DNA of 64,000 bases, from the NCBI GenBank assembly GCA_014799465.1, contig JAAVHZ010000058.1:25780-89779 (forward strand). The letters run 5' to 3'. The position numbers and the translations under genes are program-made. Positions 1-9,514 of this stretch are shown here, piece by piece (the first letter of the stretch is position 1; each line of letters starts with the position of its first letter). Under the pieces are notes generated by a model that was not told the DNA's origin, did not search any database, and saw nothing but the letters and a program-made list of their open reading frames with translations. The stretch comes from Lachnospiraceae bacterium (GTDB lineage Bacteria > Bacillota > Clostridia > Lachnospirales > Lachnospiraceae).

Positions 1-440
1 ATCTTGTAGACACCATAAAGAGTGTTGCAGATAAAAATACCCCTTTTCTTGGAATATGTCTTGGTCTGCAGCTACTGTTTGAAAGAAGTGATGAAACACC
101 GGGAGTAAAAGGTCTTGGTCTGCTTTCGGGAGAAATACTAAGAATACCTGATGTTGGTCTTAAAATACCTCATATTGGTTGGAATTCTCTTAATCTATCC
201 GGTAATGGCAGGCTGTTTAAGGGAGTCCCTCAAGATTCATATGTGTATTTTGTACATTCTTATTATCTTAAAGCAAATGATGAAAGTATAGTAAAAGCAT
301 CAACCGAATATGCTGCACATATACATGCATCAGTGGAAAGAGATAATATTTTTGCCTGTCAGTTCCATCCCGAAAAAAGCGGTGATATAGGACTTAAAAT
401 ACTTAAAAACTTTGCAGAAATAGGCAGAAATGGAGAGTAG
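1..440 (+). CDS. hisH: Imidazole glycerol phosphate synthase, glutaminase subunit (5' truncated)
   Basis: Glutamine amidotransferase subunit of IGP synthase. It hydrolyses glutamine and channels ammonia to HisF for histidine synthesis. The gene runs off the left edge; codons are in phase from base 3. The class I amidotransferase nucleophile Cys lies in a [10 protein letters not shown] motif close to the left edge, and the C-terminal His/Glu pair lies in QFHPEKSG near bases 360-380. The stop at 438-440 lies just before the hisF start at 442, and the hisF ribosome site GGAGAG lies inside the end of hisH, so the two are probably translationally coupled. Only about the last 145 residues are visible. 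Confidence 0.95.
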   Translation, partial: LVDTIKSVADKNTPFLGICLGLQLLFERSDETPGVKGLGLLSGEILRIPDVGLKIPHIGWNSLNLSGNGRLFKGVPQDSYVYFVHSYYLKANDESIVKASTEYAAHIHASVERDNIFACQFHPEKSGDIGLKILKNFAEIGRNGE

Positions 441-441
441 T

Positions 442-1212
442 ATGCATACAAAACGAATAATTCCATGTTTGGATGTAAATAACAATAGGGTTGTTAAGGG
501 GATAAATTTTATAAACCTTAAGGATGCAGGAGACCCGGTAGAAGTAGCAGCTGCTTATGATATGGCAGGTGCCGATGAGGTAGTATTCCTTGATATAACA
601 GCATCTTCTGATGCCAGACATACTGTTGTGGATATGGTAAGGCAAGTGGCGGAAAAAGTGTTTATACCGTTTACAGTTGGCGGAGGTATTAGAACCGTTG
701 ATGATTTTAAGGAATTGTTAAGAGAAGGAGCTGATAAAATATCAATTAATTCATCAGCGATAAATACACCTGAACTTATAAGTAATGCTGCAGACAAATT
801 TGGAAGCCAGTGTGTGGTTGTAGCTATAGATGCTAAAAGGAGGGCTGACGGCACCGGATGGAATGTATATAAAAACGGCGGCAGAATTGATGTTGGTTTA
901 GATGCAGTTGAATGGGCAATGAAAGCTGATAAAATGGGTGCAGGTGAGATATTGCTGACCAGTATGGATTGTGATGGGACTAAAAATGGATATGATATTG
1001 AATTAACCAGAACTATTGCCGAAAATGTGTCAATTCCTGTTATAGCATCAGGGGGTGCGGGAAATATGGAACATTTCTATGATGCACTTACAGAAGGAAA
1101 AGCTGATGCGGCATTAGCAGCGTCATTATTTCATTATAAAGAATTAGAAATTAATGATTTAAAAAACTATCTTAATGAAAAGGGAGTACCAATAAGATTA
1201 TGTCACAAATAA
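442..1212 (+). CDS. hisF: Imidazole glycerol phosphate synthase, cyclase subunit
   Basis: TIM-barrel cyclase that combines PRFAR with ammonia from HisH to give imidazole glycerol phosphate and AICAR. The N-terminus [12 protein letters not shown] is the family signature with the catalytic Asp. Later phosphate-binding segments [11 protein letters not shown] and [13 protein letters not shown] are present, as is the second catalytic Asp in [15 protein letters not shown]. An in-frame ATG at 430 exists, but 442 matches the family N-terminus and has GGAGAG at the right spacing. The 3' end overlaps ung by 13 bases, so hisH-hisF-ung are read as one transcript. Confidence 0.97.
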   Translation: MHTKRIIPCLDVNNNRVVKGINFINLKDAGDPVEVAAAYDMAGADEVVFLDITASSDARHTVVDMVRQVAEKVFIPFTVGGGIRTVDDFKELLREGADKISINSSAINTPELISNAADKFGSQCVVVAIDAKRRADGTGWNVYKNGGRIDVGLDAVEWAMKADKMGAGEILLTSMDCDGTKNGYDIELTRTIAENVSIPVIASGGAGNMEHFYDALTEGKADAALAASLFHYKELEINDLKNYLNEKGVPIRLCHK

Positions 1213-1874
1213 CTAATGATTGGCTTGAAGCCATTAACGATGAATTTAAAAAACCATATTATAAAGAGTTATATAATTTTGTTAAAGAAGAGTACAGTAA
1301 AACAGTAGTATATCCACCGGCTGATGATATATTTAATGCATTTCATTTTACACCTTTAAGTGAAGTTAAGGTACTGATACTCGGTCAAGACCCATATCAC
1401 AATGTAAATCAGGCTCATGGTCTTAGTTTTTCGGTAAAACCGGGAGAAGATATTCCGCCTTCTCTTAAGAACATTTATCAGGAGCTTCATGATGATATGA
1501 ATTGTTATATACCTAATAACGGATTTCTTGAAAAATGGGCAAAAGAGGGAGTATTGTTATTAAATACAGTACTTACCGTCAGGGCACATCAGGCAAATTC
1601 ACATCAGGGAAAAGGCTGGGAACGCTTTACCGATGCAGTAATAAATGCCGTAAATGAGCAGAACAGACCTATCGTCTATATGCTCTGGGGAAAACCTGCC
1701 CAGTCAAAGGCGTCAATGCTTACAAATCCAAAACATTTAATACTAAAAGCACCACATCCAAGTCCATTGTCAGCTTTCAGAGGTTTCTTCGGATGTAAAC
1801 ATTTTAGTCAGGCAAACGAATTTCTTGAAAAAAATGGTATCGAGCCTATAGATTGGCAGATTGAAAATATTTAA
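1200..1874 (+). CDS. ung: Uracil-DNA glycosylase, family 1
   Basis: Removes uracil from DNA to start base-excision repair. The 224-aa length is normal for family 1 UDG. The water-activating motif GQDPYH is at about residues 62-67, and the minor-groove loop HPSPLS is at about 186-191. The start overlaps the end of hisF by 13 bases, which indicates coupled translation. A strong hairpin terminator begins at the stop codon, so ung is the last gene of the his transcript. Confidence 0.97.
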   Translation: MSQITNDWLEAINDEFKKPYYKELYNFVKEEYSKTVVYPPADDIFNAFHFTPLSEVKVLILGQDPYHNVNQAHGLSFSVKPGEDIPPSLKNIYQELHDDMNCYIPNNGFLEKWAKEGVLLLNTVLTVRAHQANSHQGKGWERFTDAVINAVNEQNRPIVYMLWGKPAQSKASMLTNPKHLILKAPHPSPLSAFRGFFGCKHFSQANEFLEKNGIEPIDWQIENI

Positions 1875-1944
1875 AAAATCCGATTTCCTCCGGCGGTTGG
1901 TTTCGCTACGCTGCAAAGACCGCCTACGGAAATCGGATTTTTTA
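1873..1944 (+). terminator. Intrinsic terminator of his-ung, related to the hairpin at 2394-2460
   Basis: A run of A, then GATTTCC, a second inner stem (GGCGGT/ACCGCC), the loop TTTCGCTACGCTGC, then GGAAATC and TTTTTT. The outer and inner stems give a long hairpin flanked by A and T runs, so it could work in both directions. The central loop and stem layout recur in inverted orientation 450 bases downstream (see findings). Confidence 0.85.
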
Positions 1945-2028
1945 TTGGTTGTTGGCTGATTGTTGTACTTTAGAATAATTCAATAATGTTCTATAAGTAG
2001 TAAATATGAATGATGCACAATTATTATG

Positions 2029-2057
2029 TTGATAACACTCATATAATATGATAAAAT
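2029..2057 (+). promoter_or_regulatory. Sigma-A-type promoter of the holin-like toxin mRNA
   Basis: TTGATA at 2029-2034 and TAAAAT at 2052-2057 are separated by 17 bases. Transcription would start at about 2064, where the leader AGAGCAATCG begins. The antisense RNA on the other strand has the same leader. Confidence 0.65.
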
Positions 2058-2122
2058 ATTCACAGAGCAATCGTGTTGCAGGGTGTGTTGACCTCTATTC
2101 CAATATGAATGGGGGTGATGCT

Positions 2123-2221
2123 ATGAATAATCAAAATAATAATTTTGATTTAAAGGATATATTGACTTTTGGTATATTCCTGTTAGCATTACTTACTTTT
2201 GTTTTTACATTTTGTAAGTAA
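2123..2221 (+). CDS. Putative holin-like (type I) toxin peptide, 32 aa
   Basis: A 32-residue peptide with a short polar N-terminus (MNNQNNNFDLKD) and one hydrophobic segment from about residue 13 to 31 (ILTFGIFLLALLTFVFTF), ending CK. The ribosome site is GGGGGTG, 6-8 bases before the ATG. Length, hydrophobic profile and the surrounding RNA layout match the 'putative holin-like toxin' peptides of Firmicutes type I toxin-antitoxin loci. Such peptides insert into the membrane when the antisense RNA is absent. The family call rests on pattern recognition; toxicity is inferred. Confidence 0.75.
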   Translation: MNNQNNNFDLKDILTFGIFLLALLTFVFTFCK

Positions 2222-2229
2222 TAAACATA

Positions 2230-2309
2230 ACAAAACCACCCTAATACTTTGAACGGTTGGGTGGCTTTGCTACCTTATAAACGGTCAACCCCTTGTGGGC
2301 GATTGCTCT
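2230..2309 (-). ncRNA. Antisense antitoxin RNA of the type I locus
   Basis: The predicted transcript runs leftwards from about 2309-2315 to the hairpin CCACCC/GGGTGG (2236-2264), which has A/T-rich flanks on both sides and can end both RNAs. Its leader AGAGCAATCG...GGTTGACC repeats, in inverted orientation, the leader of the toxin mRNA (2064-2094). This paired-leader arrangement is characteristic of holin-like toxin loci. It would pair with the 3' part of the toxin mRNA. The ends are estimates from promoter and hairpin positions. Confidence 0.6.
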
Positions 2310-2321
2310 ATTCTTATAACT

Positions 2322-2350
2322 AATATAACATACTATTTCTTCATTTTCAA
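2322..2350 (-). promoter_or_regulatory. Promoter of the antisense RNA
   Basis: Read on the minus strand, TTGAAA (2350-2345) and TATATT (2327-2322) have 17-base spacing. This is close to consensus, and the promoter points at the toxin gene. Confidence 0.6.
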
Positions 2351-2393
2351 GCATAATAATTTTTTGTAACATTTCAAATCGATACAGGGTTAA

Positions 2394-2460
2394 AAAACAA
2401 ATCCCGCAGACGGCCTTTGCAGCGTAGCGAAACCAGCCGTCGGAGGGATTTGTTTTTTTA
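2394..2460 (-). terminator. Intrinsic terminator of the dehydratase activase gene
   Basis: An outer stem AAACAAATCCC/GGGATTTGTTT, an inner stem GACGGC/GCCGTC, and a loop containing GCAGCGTAGCGAAA, with A and T runs at the ends. It overlaps the last codons of the minus-strand gene. The loop is the reverse complement of the loop in the terminator at 1873-1944. Confidence 0.85.
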
Positions 2461-5400
2461 TATATTTTTCTGAGCCGTAGCCAACATTAATTTAATTCTG
2501 TTAAGCTGATTTACCTGACTTGCACCCGGGTCATAATCAACTGCCACAATATTAGCATCAGGATGCTGTTTTCTAAGTTCTTTAATAACACCTTTACCCA
2601 CGATATGATTAGGCAGGCAACCGAATGGCTGTGCACATACTATATTCGGAACACCTGAATGTATAAGTTCTAACATTTCACCGGTAAGAAACCAGCCTTC
2701 ACCAGTCTGATTTCCGATTGATGCTATAGGTTCGGCATATTCTGCAAGTTCACGTATATGTGATGGAGGTGCAAAATGTTTGCTTGAAGTAAGTTCATCT
2801 TTGGCACATTTACGCATACGCTCTAAAAATGAAATTCCAAGGTTTGACATATGTGCCGTTGACTTTTTCATACCAAGTTTTTCTGCTTTGAAATTAGTGT
2901 TATAAAAAGAATATAACAGGAAATCCAGAAGGTCAGGCATTATGGCTTCGGCGCCTTCCTGTTCAAGCAGCTCTACGATATGATTGTTGGCGGCAGGAAG
3001 GAATTTTACAAGAATCTCTCCAACCACACCAACTTTAGGTTTTATCAGTTCCTCATCTATAGGAAGATTGTCAAAGTCTCTGATTATTCCACGTATATTT
3101 TTCTTAAAAGCTGACATGGAAATGCTATTTTTCTTCAATGACTTTATACAAATATCAAGCCATTTTTTATGAAGCTCATCAGCAGAACCTTTAGTCAGTT
3201 CATATGGACGCATACGGTACAATACACGCATAAATACATCTCCATATATAACTGCCTGAATACCTTTAAGCACAAGTTTAGGTGTAATCTTAAAGCCTTC
3301 ATTTTTTTCAATTCCCTGAACACTTAAAGAAAGTACAGGAATCTGTTCCATACCGGCTTTTTCAAGAGCACGTCTTATAAATCCTATATAGTTGCTGGCA
3401 CGACATCCACCGCCTGTCTGAGTCATTATTATTGCGGTTTTGTTAAGGTCATATTTGCCTGATTGGAGTGCCTGCATAATCTGACCGACAACTATAAGTG
3501 AAGGATAGCAGGCATCATTATTAACATATTTAAGACCTAAATCAACAGCAGTTTTCTCGTCATTGTTAAGAACTTCAAAATTGTAACCACATGAATTTAA
3601 TGCCGGTTCTAACAATTCAAAATGTATAGGAGACATCTGAGGGCAGATAATGGTATATTTATCCTTCATCTCTTTTGTAAATTCAACACGGTTAATATTT
3701 GAAGGTACAATGTTCCGTTTAACATGTTTTTTATCTCTTACTTTAAGTGCTGATATAAGAGAACGTATTCTGATTCTTGCTGCACCTAAATTATTTACTT
3801 CATCTATTTTTAAAACAGTATATATTTTACCTGAATTAGTCAGTATATCATTTACACAGTCAGTAGTTACGGCATCCAGACCGCATCCAAATGAGTTAAG
3901 CTGTATAAGGTCGATATTGTCTGTTGTTTTCACATAGTTAGCTGCCGCATACAGTCTTGAATGGTACATCCATTGGTCCATTACTATAAGTGGTCTTTCT
4001 ACTGTTGACATATGTGAGACCGAATCCTCTGTAAGCACTGCAATACCATAAGAATTAATAAGTTCAGGTATACCATGATTAATTTCAGGGTCAATATGAT
4101 ATGGACGTCCGGCAAGTACAATTCCACGCTTTCCTGTTTTATTAAGGTAATCTATGACCTCTTCACCCTTTTTCTGAATATCCTGATGTACTGACATCAT
4201 TTCATCCCATCCGGCATATGCAGCTTCTTTAATCTCAGTTTCAGGTATATTAAACTCTTTTGTAAATTCTTCTACAAGACGTTTTGTAAGCACATCTTTA
4301 TTAGTCATTGCCATAAAAGGATTCATAAATTTTATGTTGTCATCTTTTATTTCTTCAACATTATTTTTAATGTTTTCGGCATAAGATGTAACAATAGGGC
4401 AGTTATAGTGGTTATTAGCATCAGGAGTTTCATTTCTCTCATATGGTATACATGGATAGAAAATGAATTTAACCTCGTTTTTAATAAGCCAGCTTATATG
4501 TCCGTGGACAAGCTTTGCAGGATAGCATTCCGATTCACTTGGAATAGATTCGATACCAAGCTCATATATTTTCCTGCTGGAAGTAGGAGATAATACTACC
4601 TGAAATCCAAGTTTCTTAAAGAATACCGCCCAGAATGGATAATTTTCATACATATTAAGCACTCGTGGAATACCGACAATACCTCTTGGGGCATTATCAG
4701 GTGTAAGGGCTTCATATGAAAACAGACGTTTGTATTTGTATTCAAAAAGATTAGGTATATTTTCCTTATTTTTTGCCTTTCCAATACCACGTTCACATCT
4801 GTTTCCTGTTATAAACTGACGGCCTCCGGTAAATTTATTAATGGTAAGAAGACAATTATTTGTACATCCTTTACATCTGGACATGGAAGTGGAGAATTCA
4901 AGGGTATTAATCTTTTCAATAGGAAGCATGGTTGTTTTGCTGCCCTCATCATATCTTTCTCTTGCCACAAGAGCAGCACCAAATGCACCCATAATTCCGG
5001 CAATATCAGGTCTTACAGCTTCACATCCCGATATATTTTCAAAGCTCCGTAAAACTGCATCATTGTAAAATGTTCCGCCCTGTACAACAACACGTTTACC
5101 TAAATCTTCAGGGTCAGTTATCTTTATAACCTTATACAAAGCATTTTTAATAACAGAATAAGCTAATCCGGCAGAAATGTCAGATACTTCCGAGCCTTCC
5201 TTTTGAGCCTGTTTTACATTTGAATTCATAAATACGGTACACCTGGTACCTAAATCCACAGGATTTTTTGCAAATAATGCTTCTTTAGCAAAATCTTCAA
5301 CAGAATAATTAAGGGATTTTGCAAAGGTTTCGATAAATGAACCACAGCCGGAAGAGCAGGCTTCATTTAACTGAACACTATCCACCGTTCCGTTTTTTAT

Positions 5401-6687
5401 CTTGATACATTTCATGTCCTGTCCGCCGATATCCAATATACAATCTACTTCCGGTTCAAAAAAAGCAGCCGCATAGTAATGTGATACAGTCTCAACTTCG
5501 CCTTCGTCCAGCATAAGTGCAGCTTTTATTAGTGCTTCACCGTATCCGGTGGAACAGGAATATACTATTTTGGCAGAATCAGGAAGAAGAGAATATATTT
5601 CCTTTATGGAGCGTATTGCCGTTGATAAAGGACTGCCGTTATTGCTGCTGTAAAATGAGTACAGTAATGAACCGTCTTCACCCACAAGTGCAACTTTTGT
5701 TGTGGTTGAGCCGGCATCAATACCCAGAAAACAGTCACCCTCATAATCTTCAAGAGATGCAGTTGCAACACAATGTTTATTATGTCTTTCTGTAAAATCT
5801 TCATATTCTTTTTCATCTGCAAACAGAGGTTCCATACGTTTTATTTCAAATTCCATCTTAATTCCGTTTGACAATTTGTCTATCATATCTGATATAGATA
5901 TTTGAACTTCCGGTTTATGATTCATTGCTGAACCCGAAGCAGCAAACAGATGTGAGTGTTTTGGTGCAATAATGTGTTCATCCGTAAGGTTAAGGGTACG
6001 GATAAAAGCTTCTTTAAGTTCTGATAAGAAATGGAGAGGACCTCCAAGAAAAGCAACATTTCCGCGGATAGGCTTACCACAGGCAAGACCGCTTATTGTC
6101 TGGTTAACAACTGCCTGAAAAATAGATGCAGACAAGTCTTCCTTTGTAGCACCTTCATTTATAAGAGGTTGTATATCTGTTTTAGCAAATACTCCGCATC
6201 TGGCAGCAATAGGGTATATGGCTTTGTAGTTTTTAGCATATTCATTAAGACCTGATGCATCTGTCTGTAAAAGTGATGCCATCTGGTCAATAAAAGAGCC
6301 GGTACCTCCTGCACATATTCCATTCATTCTCTGTTCAACGCCATTAGTAAAATAAATAATCTTGGCATCTTCGCCACCTAATTCAATGGCAACATCTGTC
6401 TGCGGTGCATAGTCATTAAGTGCCGTAGATACGGCAACTACCTCCTGCACAAAAGGAACTTCAAGATGTTTAGAGAGTGTAAGTCCGCCTGAACCTGTAA
6501 TCATAGGGGATAAGGATACTTCCCCCAGTTCTTCTTTTGCTTTTGAGAGCAATTCAGCCAGTGTTTCCTGAATATTTGCATAATGTCTTTTATAGTCAGC
6601 AAAAAGCATTTCGTTTTTTGAATCAAGAATGGCAATCTTAACAGTTGTTGAACCGATGTCGATTCCCAAAGAGTAATAATTTTCCAT
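2458..6687 (-). CDS. 2-Hydroxyacyl-CoA dehydratase activase, fused multidomain form (BadF/BcrA-type ATPase)
   Basis: A 1409-aa protein of the family that activates radical 2-hydroxyacyl-CoA dehydratases by ATP-driven electron injection. Two ASKHA ATPase domains lie in tandem. The first has [10 protein letters not shown] at 8-17, ELGGEDAK at about 102-109, and Cys125 and Cys164, the pair that bridges a [4Fe-4S] cluster in HgdC-type activases. The second has [12 protein letters not shown] at about 320-331, DIGGQDMK, and Cys444/448 and Cys483. A Cys-rich segment [11 protein letters not shown] (605-612) opens a DUF2229-like and HgdB-like C-terminal part. No separate dehydratase subunits lie nearby. 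The true substrate is unknown; fused forms of this length are common in Lachnospiraceae and may act on another Fe-S enzyme. Transcribed alone, ending at the hairpin 2394-2460. Confidence 0.85.
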   Translation of the reverse strand: MENYYSLGIDIGSTTVKIAILDSKNEMLFADYKRHYANIQETLAELLSKAKEELGEVSLSPMITGSGGLTLSKHLEVPFVQEVVAVSTALNDYAPQTDVAIELGGEDAKIIYFTNGVEQRMNGICAGGTGSFIDQMASLLQTDASGLNEYAKNYKAIYPIAARCGVFAKTDIQPLINEGATKEDLSASIFQAVVNQTISGLACGKPIRGNVAFLGGPLHFLSELKEAFIRTLNLTDEHIIAPKHSHLFAASGSAMNHKPEVQISISDMIDKLSNGIKMEFEIKRMEPLFADEKEYEDFTERHNKHCVATASLEDYEGDCFLGIDAGSTTTKVALVGEDGSLLYSFYSSNNGSPLSTAIRSIKEIYSLLPDSAKIVYSCSTGYGEALIKAALMLDEGEVETVSHYYAAAFFEPEVDCILDIGGQDMKCIKIKNGTVDSVQLNEACSSGCGSFIETFAKSLNYSVEDFAKEALFAKNPVDLGTRCTVFMNSNVKQAQKEGSEVSDISAGLAYSVIKNALYKVIKITDPEDLGKRVVVQGGTFYNDAVLRSFENISGCEAVRPDIAGIMGAFGAALVARERYDEGSKTTMLPIEKINTLEFSTSMSRCKGCTNNCLLTINKFTGGRQFITGNRCERGIGKAKNKENIPNLFEYKYKRLFSYEALTPDNAPRGIVGIPRVLNMYENYPFWAVFFKKLGFQVVLSPTSSRKIYELGIESIPSESECYPAKLVHGHISWLIKNEVKFIFYPCIPYERNETPDANNHYNCPIVTSYAENIKNNVEEIKDDNIKFMNPFMAMTNKDVLTKRLVEEFTKEFNIPETEIKEAAYAGWDEMMSVHQDIQKKGEEVIDYLNKTGKRGIVLAGRPYHIDPEINHGIPELINSYGIAVLTEDSVSHMSTVERPLIVMDQWMYHSRLYAAANYVKTTDNIDLIQLNSFGCGLDAVTTDCVNDILTNSGKIYTVLKIDEVNNLGAARIRIRSLISALKVRDKKHVKRNIVPSNINRVEFTKEMKDKYTIICPQMSPIHFELLEPALNSCGYNFEVLNNDEKTAVDLGLKYVNNDACYPSLIVVGQIMQALQSGKYDLNKTAIIMTQTGGGCRASNYIGFIRRALEKAGMEQIPVLSLSVQGIEKNEGFKITPKLVLKGIQAVIYGDVFMRVLYRMRPYELTKGSADELHKKWLDICIKSLKKNSISMSAFKKNIRGIIRDFDNLPIDEELIKPKVGVVGEILVKFLPAANNHIVELLEQEGAEAIMPDLLDFLLYSFYNTNFKAEKLGMKKSTAHMSNLGISFLERMRKCAKDELTSSKHFAPPSHIRELAEYAEPIASIGNQTGEGWFLTGEMLELIHSGVPNIVCAQPFGCLPNHIVGKGVIKELRKQHPDANIVAVDYDPGASQVNQLNRIKLMLATAQKNI

Positions 6688-6872
6688 AGTATATAATCAC
6701 CGTGCCTTTCGTAAATATGCGAATTTCATCAAGTGTATTTGAATAAGTTAAACAACAGTTTCTTATTATAATATATGTTTATTCAAATTTCAATGATGAT
6801 AAAATTATATGCACTAAAATTTTTATAAAGAATATATTAATAAAAAACTTTAAGAAAGGTCTGGATATTAAA

Positions 6873-7187
6873 ATGGAAAATATGTATTTAAGAAAATGCA
6901 GCGGAATGGTGCATAAAGTAAAGGCGGGAGAAACTATGTATCATCTTAGCAGGATGTATAATGTAAGTATAGATGAGCTTATAAGTGCCAATCCTGATGT
7001 GAATGTGTATAATATGCAAAGTGGGGATGAAGTATGTATACCGGTATCATCAGCAAGGACAGAATATGCAGATGATTCAATTATGGCAATCCCCTATGAT
7101 AATAGAAATATGGAAAATATAAACAGAAAAGATAACAGGAATATGAAAGAAGATTTTTATGAATTAGTTAAAAGATTTGACAAATAG
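6873..7187 (+). CDS. Small LysM-domain protein
   Basis: A 104-aa protein with one LysM domain at about residues 11-57. Typical features are HKVKAGETMYHLSRMYNVS, then IDELISANPDV and a GDEVCIP end. LysM domains bind peptidoglycan or related glycans. There is no Sec signal peptide, so it may act in the mother cell during sporulation, as SafA-like proteins do, or leave by another route. The C-terminal half is polar and rich in Asn, Arg and Lys. AAAGG lies upstream of the ATG, and the gene is divergent from the activase gene. Confidence 0.75.
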   Translation: MENMYLRKCSGMVHKVKAGETMYHLSRMYNVSIDELISANPDVNVYNMQSGDEVCIPVSSARTEYADDSIMAIPYDNRNMENINRKDNRNMKEDFYELVKRFDK

Positions 7188-7253
7188 GAGTGGAAAAATT
7201 ATAATAAAATGCAAAATGATAAATTAAAAGTGATTTGGGCCTGACCGGTTTGG

Positions 7254-8174
7254 ATGCCTGAATCGGAAAGGCTTGTGAAAATAGGTATGGGATTTGTTAA
7301 TAAGTTAGAGAGAAAATTTGGAAAGTATGCAATACACAACCTGATGTTCTATATTATAGCATTGTATATATTAGGGCTTTTCATACAGTTATTCGGCGGC
7401 GGATTCTATGAGGCATTTCTTTCGCTTAATGTAGAAATGATTCTAAAAGGGCAGATATGGAGGATTGTTACATTTATCATAGCTCCGCCCTCAGATTCAG
7501 GCCTTTTTTTCATGGCACTTACATTATATCTGTACTATGTTCTTGGTACAGCTTTGGAGAATGTATGGGGAGCATTCAGATTTAACCTGTATTTCATTAT
7601 GGGTATACTGTTTAATGTAATTGCAGCATTTTTAGTATATTTTATATTTGGATATAGTTTTGAACTTACAACTTATTATCTGAATCTTTCCTTGTTTTTT
7701 GCATTTGCTGCAACTTATCCCGATATGGAATTCCTGTTGTTTTTCATTTTACCTGTTAAGGTGAAGTGGCTTGCAATGATTGATGCCGTATATATGGGGG
7801 CAACAATAGTATTTGGATTTGCATTTTCATATTTTCCGTATAGGGTACAGATGAAACTTATATATCCGCTTCTTGAATTAGGAATATTTCCGGCACCACA
7901 GATAGCCACTGCAGCACTTGTGTCAATACTTAACTTTATCATATTTTTCCTTATGACAAGGAATTATAAACGGATATCACCTAAGGAGATTAAAAGGAAA
8001 AAAACATACAGGCGTCAGGTAAAAAGTGCAAACTCAAGTTCAAGGCATAAATGTGTTATCTGTGGCAGAACTTCAGAGGAGTATCCTGAGCTTACATTCA
8101 GATATTGTTCAAAATGTAATGGAAACTATGAATATTGTCAGGATCATCTTTTTACCCACGAACATGTCAAATAG
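7254..8174 (+). CDS. Rhomboid-like integral membrane protein with C-terminal Cys-rich tail
   Basis: A 306-aa protein with about six hydrophobic segments (first near residue 27) followed by a soluble tail. The helix arrangement and the IWRIVTFIIAP segment resemble rhomboid/derlin folds. No GxSG serine motif or C-terminal catalytic His is visible, so it is probably a non-proteolytic relative. The tail (about residues 262-306) has CVICGR, YCSKCN and CQDH plus several His, a likely zinc-binding module. The start is uncertain: 7254 is the first in-frame ATG but lacks a good ribosome site; 7287 is the alternative. It lies about 40 bases before lysA and is probably cotranscribed with it. Confidence 0.6.
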   Translation: MPESERLVKIGMGFVNKLERKFGKYAIHNLMFYIIALYILGLFIQLFGGGFYEAFLSLNVEMILKGQIWRIVTFIIAPPSDSGLFFMALTLYLYYVLGTALENVWGAFRFNLYFIMGILFNVIAAFLVYFIFGYSFELTTYYLNLSLFFAFAATYPDMEFLLFFILPVKVKWLAMIDAVYMGATIVFGFAFSYFPYRVQMKLIYPLLELGIFPAPQIATAALVSILNFIIFFLMTRNYKRISPKEIKRKKTYRRQVKSANSSSRHKCVICGRTSEEYPELTFRYCSKCNGNYEYCQDHLFTHEHVK

Positions 8175-8215
8175 TAATTATAATATACAAGCACAACCGA
8201 AAGGAGATATATATA

Positions 8216-9478
8216 ATGGAAAAGAAACCATTTGTTACACTTGAAAAATTAAAGGAGATTGATAAAACTTATCCGACACCTTATCATTTATATGATGAAA
8301 AAGGTATAAAGGAAAATGCAATGAGACTTAAAGATGCATTTTCATGGAATAAAGGATTTAAGGAATATTTTGCAGTAAAAGCTACACCAAATCCTTTTAT
8401 ACTTAACATATTAAAGGAGTGCGGATGCGGAGTAGACTGTTCTTCACTTACTGAGCTCATGATGTCTGAAAAGCTGGGATTTTATGGAGATGACATTATG
8501 TTTTCTTCAAATGATACTCCGGCAGAAGAATTTGTTCTGGCTAAAAAATTAGATGCACAGATTAATCTTGATGATATTACACATATTGATTTTATGGAAA
8601 AGGAAGCAGGCGGAATACCGGAAAAGATATGCTGCCGATTTAATCCGGGCGGAATGTTTAAGATTAGTACAACTATTATGGACAACCCAGGCGAAGCTAA
8701 ATATGGTTTTACAAAAGATCAGTTATTAGAGGGATATAAGAGATTAAAAGAAATGGGAGTAAAGAAGTTCGGTCTCCATTCATTTCTTGCCAGCAATACT
8801 GTATCTAATGAATATTATCCGGCTCTGGCAAAGATATTATTTGAAACAGCAGTAGAAGTAAAGGAAAAGACAGGTGTTGAGATTTCATTTATAAATCTTT
8901 CCGGCGGTATTGGAGTACCTTACAGACCTGACCAGGAGCCAAACGATATATATATTATAGCCGAAGGTGTGAGAAAAGCTTTTGAAGAAATCCTTGTTCC
9001 GGCAGGACTTGGTGATGTGGCAATTTATACCGAACTTGGAAGATATATGCTTGCACCTTATGGACATCTTGTGACAAAGGCAATACACCAGAAGCATACT
9101 CACAAAGAATATGTAGGTCTTGATGCATGTGCAGTCAACCTGATGCGTCCTGCAATGTATGGTGCATATCATCATATTACTGTTATGGGAAAGGAAAATG
9201 AACCTTGTGATTATAAATACGATGTTACAGGCTCACTTTGTGAAAATAATGATAAGTTTGCAATAGACAGAATGCTTCCAAAGGTTGATATTGGCGATTT
9301 TGTGGTAATCCATGATACAGGTGCACATGGATTTGCCATGGGATATAACTATAACGGCAAACTTAAATCGGCAGAACTTTTATTAAAAGAAGACGGAAGT
9401 GTGCAGATGATTAGACGTGCAGAAACACCGGAGGATTACTTTGCAACGTTTGATTTTTGTGATATATTAAAAATGTAA
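8216..9478 (+). CDS. lysA: Diaminopimelate decarboxylase family protein
   Basis: A PLP-dependent alanine-racemase-fold (type III) decarboxylase of 420 aa; the expected reaction is meso-diaminopimelate to lysine. The PLP lysine is in EYFAVKATPNP, the His stacking region in FGLHSFL, the phosphate loop in LSGGIG, and the C-terminal active-site Cys in GSLCENNDKFA. Start 8216 is chosen because AAAGGAGA lies 8 bases upstream; an in-frame start at 8135 overlaps the previous gene and has no ribosome site. It is about 10-15% divergent in layout from classical LysA, so a related substrate such as carboxynorspermidine is possible but less likely. lysC is elsewhere in the window (29.3 kb). Confidence 0.85.
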   Translation: MEKKPFVTLEKLKEIDKTYPTPYHLYDEKGIKENAMRLKDAFSWNKGFKEYFAVKATPNPFILNILKECGCGVDCSSLTELMMSEKLGFYGDDIMFSSNDTPAEEFVLAKKLDAQINLDDITHIDFMEKEAGGIPEKICCRFNPGGMFKISTTIMDNPGEAKYGFTKDQLLEGYKRLKEMGVKKFGLHSFLASNTVSNEYYPALAKILFETAVEVKEKTGVEISFINLSGGIGVPYRPDQEPNDIYIIAEGVRKAFEEILVPAGLGDVAIYTELGRYMLAPYGHLVTKAIHQKHTHKEYVGLDACAVNLMRPAMYGAYHHITVMGKENEPCDYKYDVTGSLCENNDKFAIDRMLPKVDIGDFVVIHDTGAHGFAMGYNYNGKLKSAELLLKEDGSVQMIRRAETPEDYFATFDFCDILKM

Positions 9479-9514
9479 TAAAAACATTACATTATTGAAA
9501 GGCTTAAAAATATA

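Noticed and set aside
8135..8215. N-terminal extension of lysA
   Set aside because: Overlaps the upstream gene and lacks a ribosome site; 8216 has AAAGGAGA.
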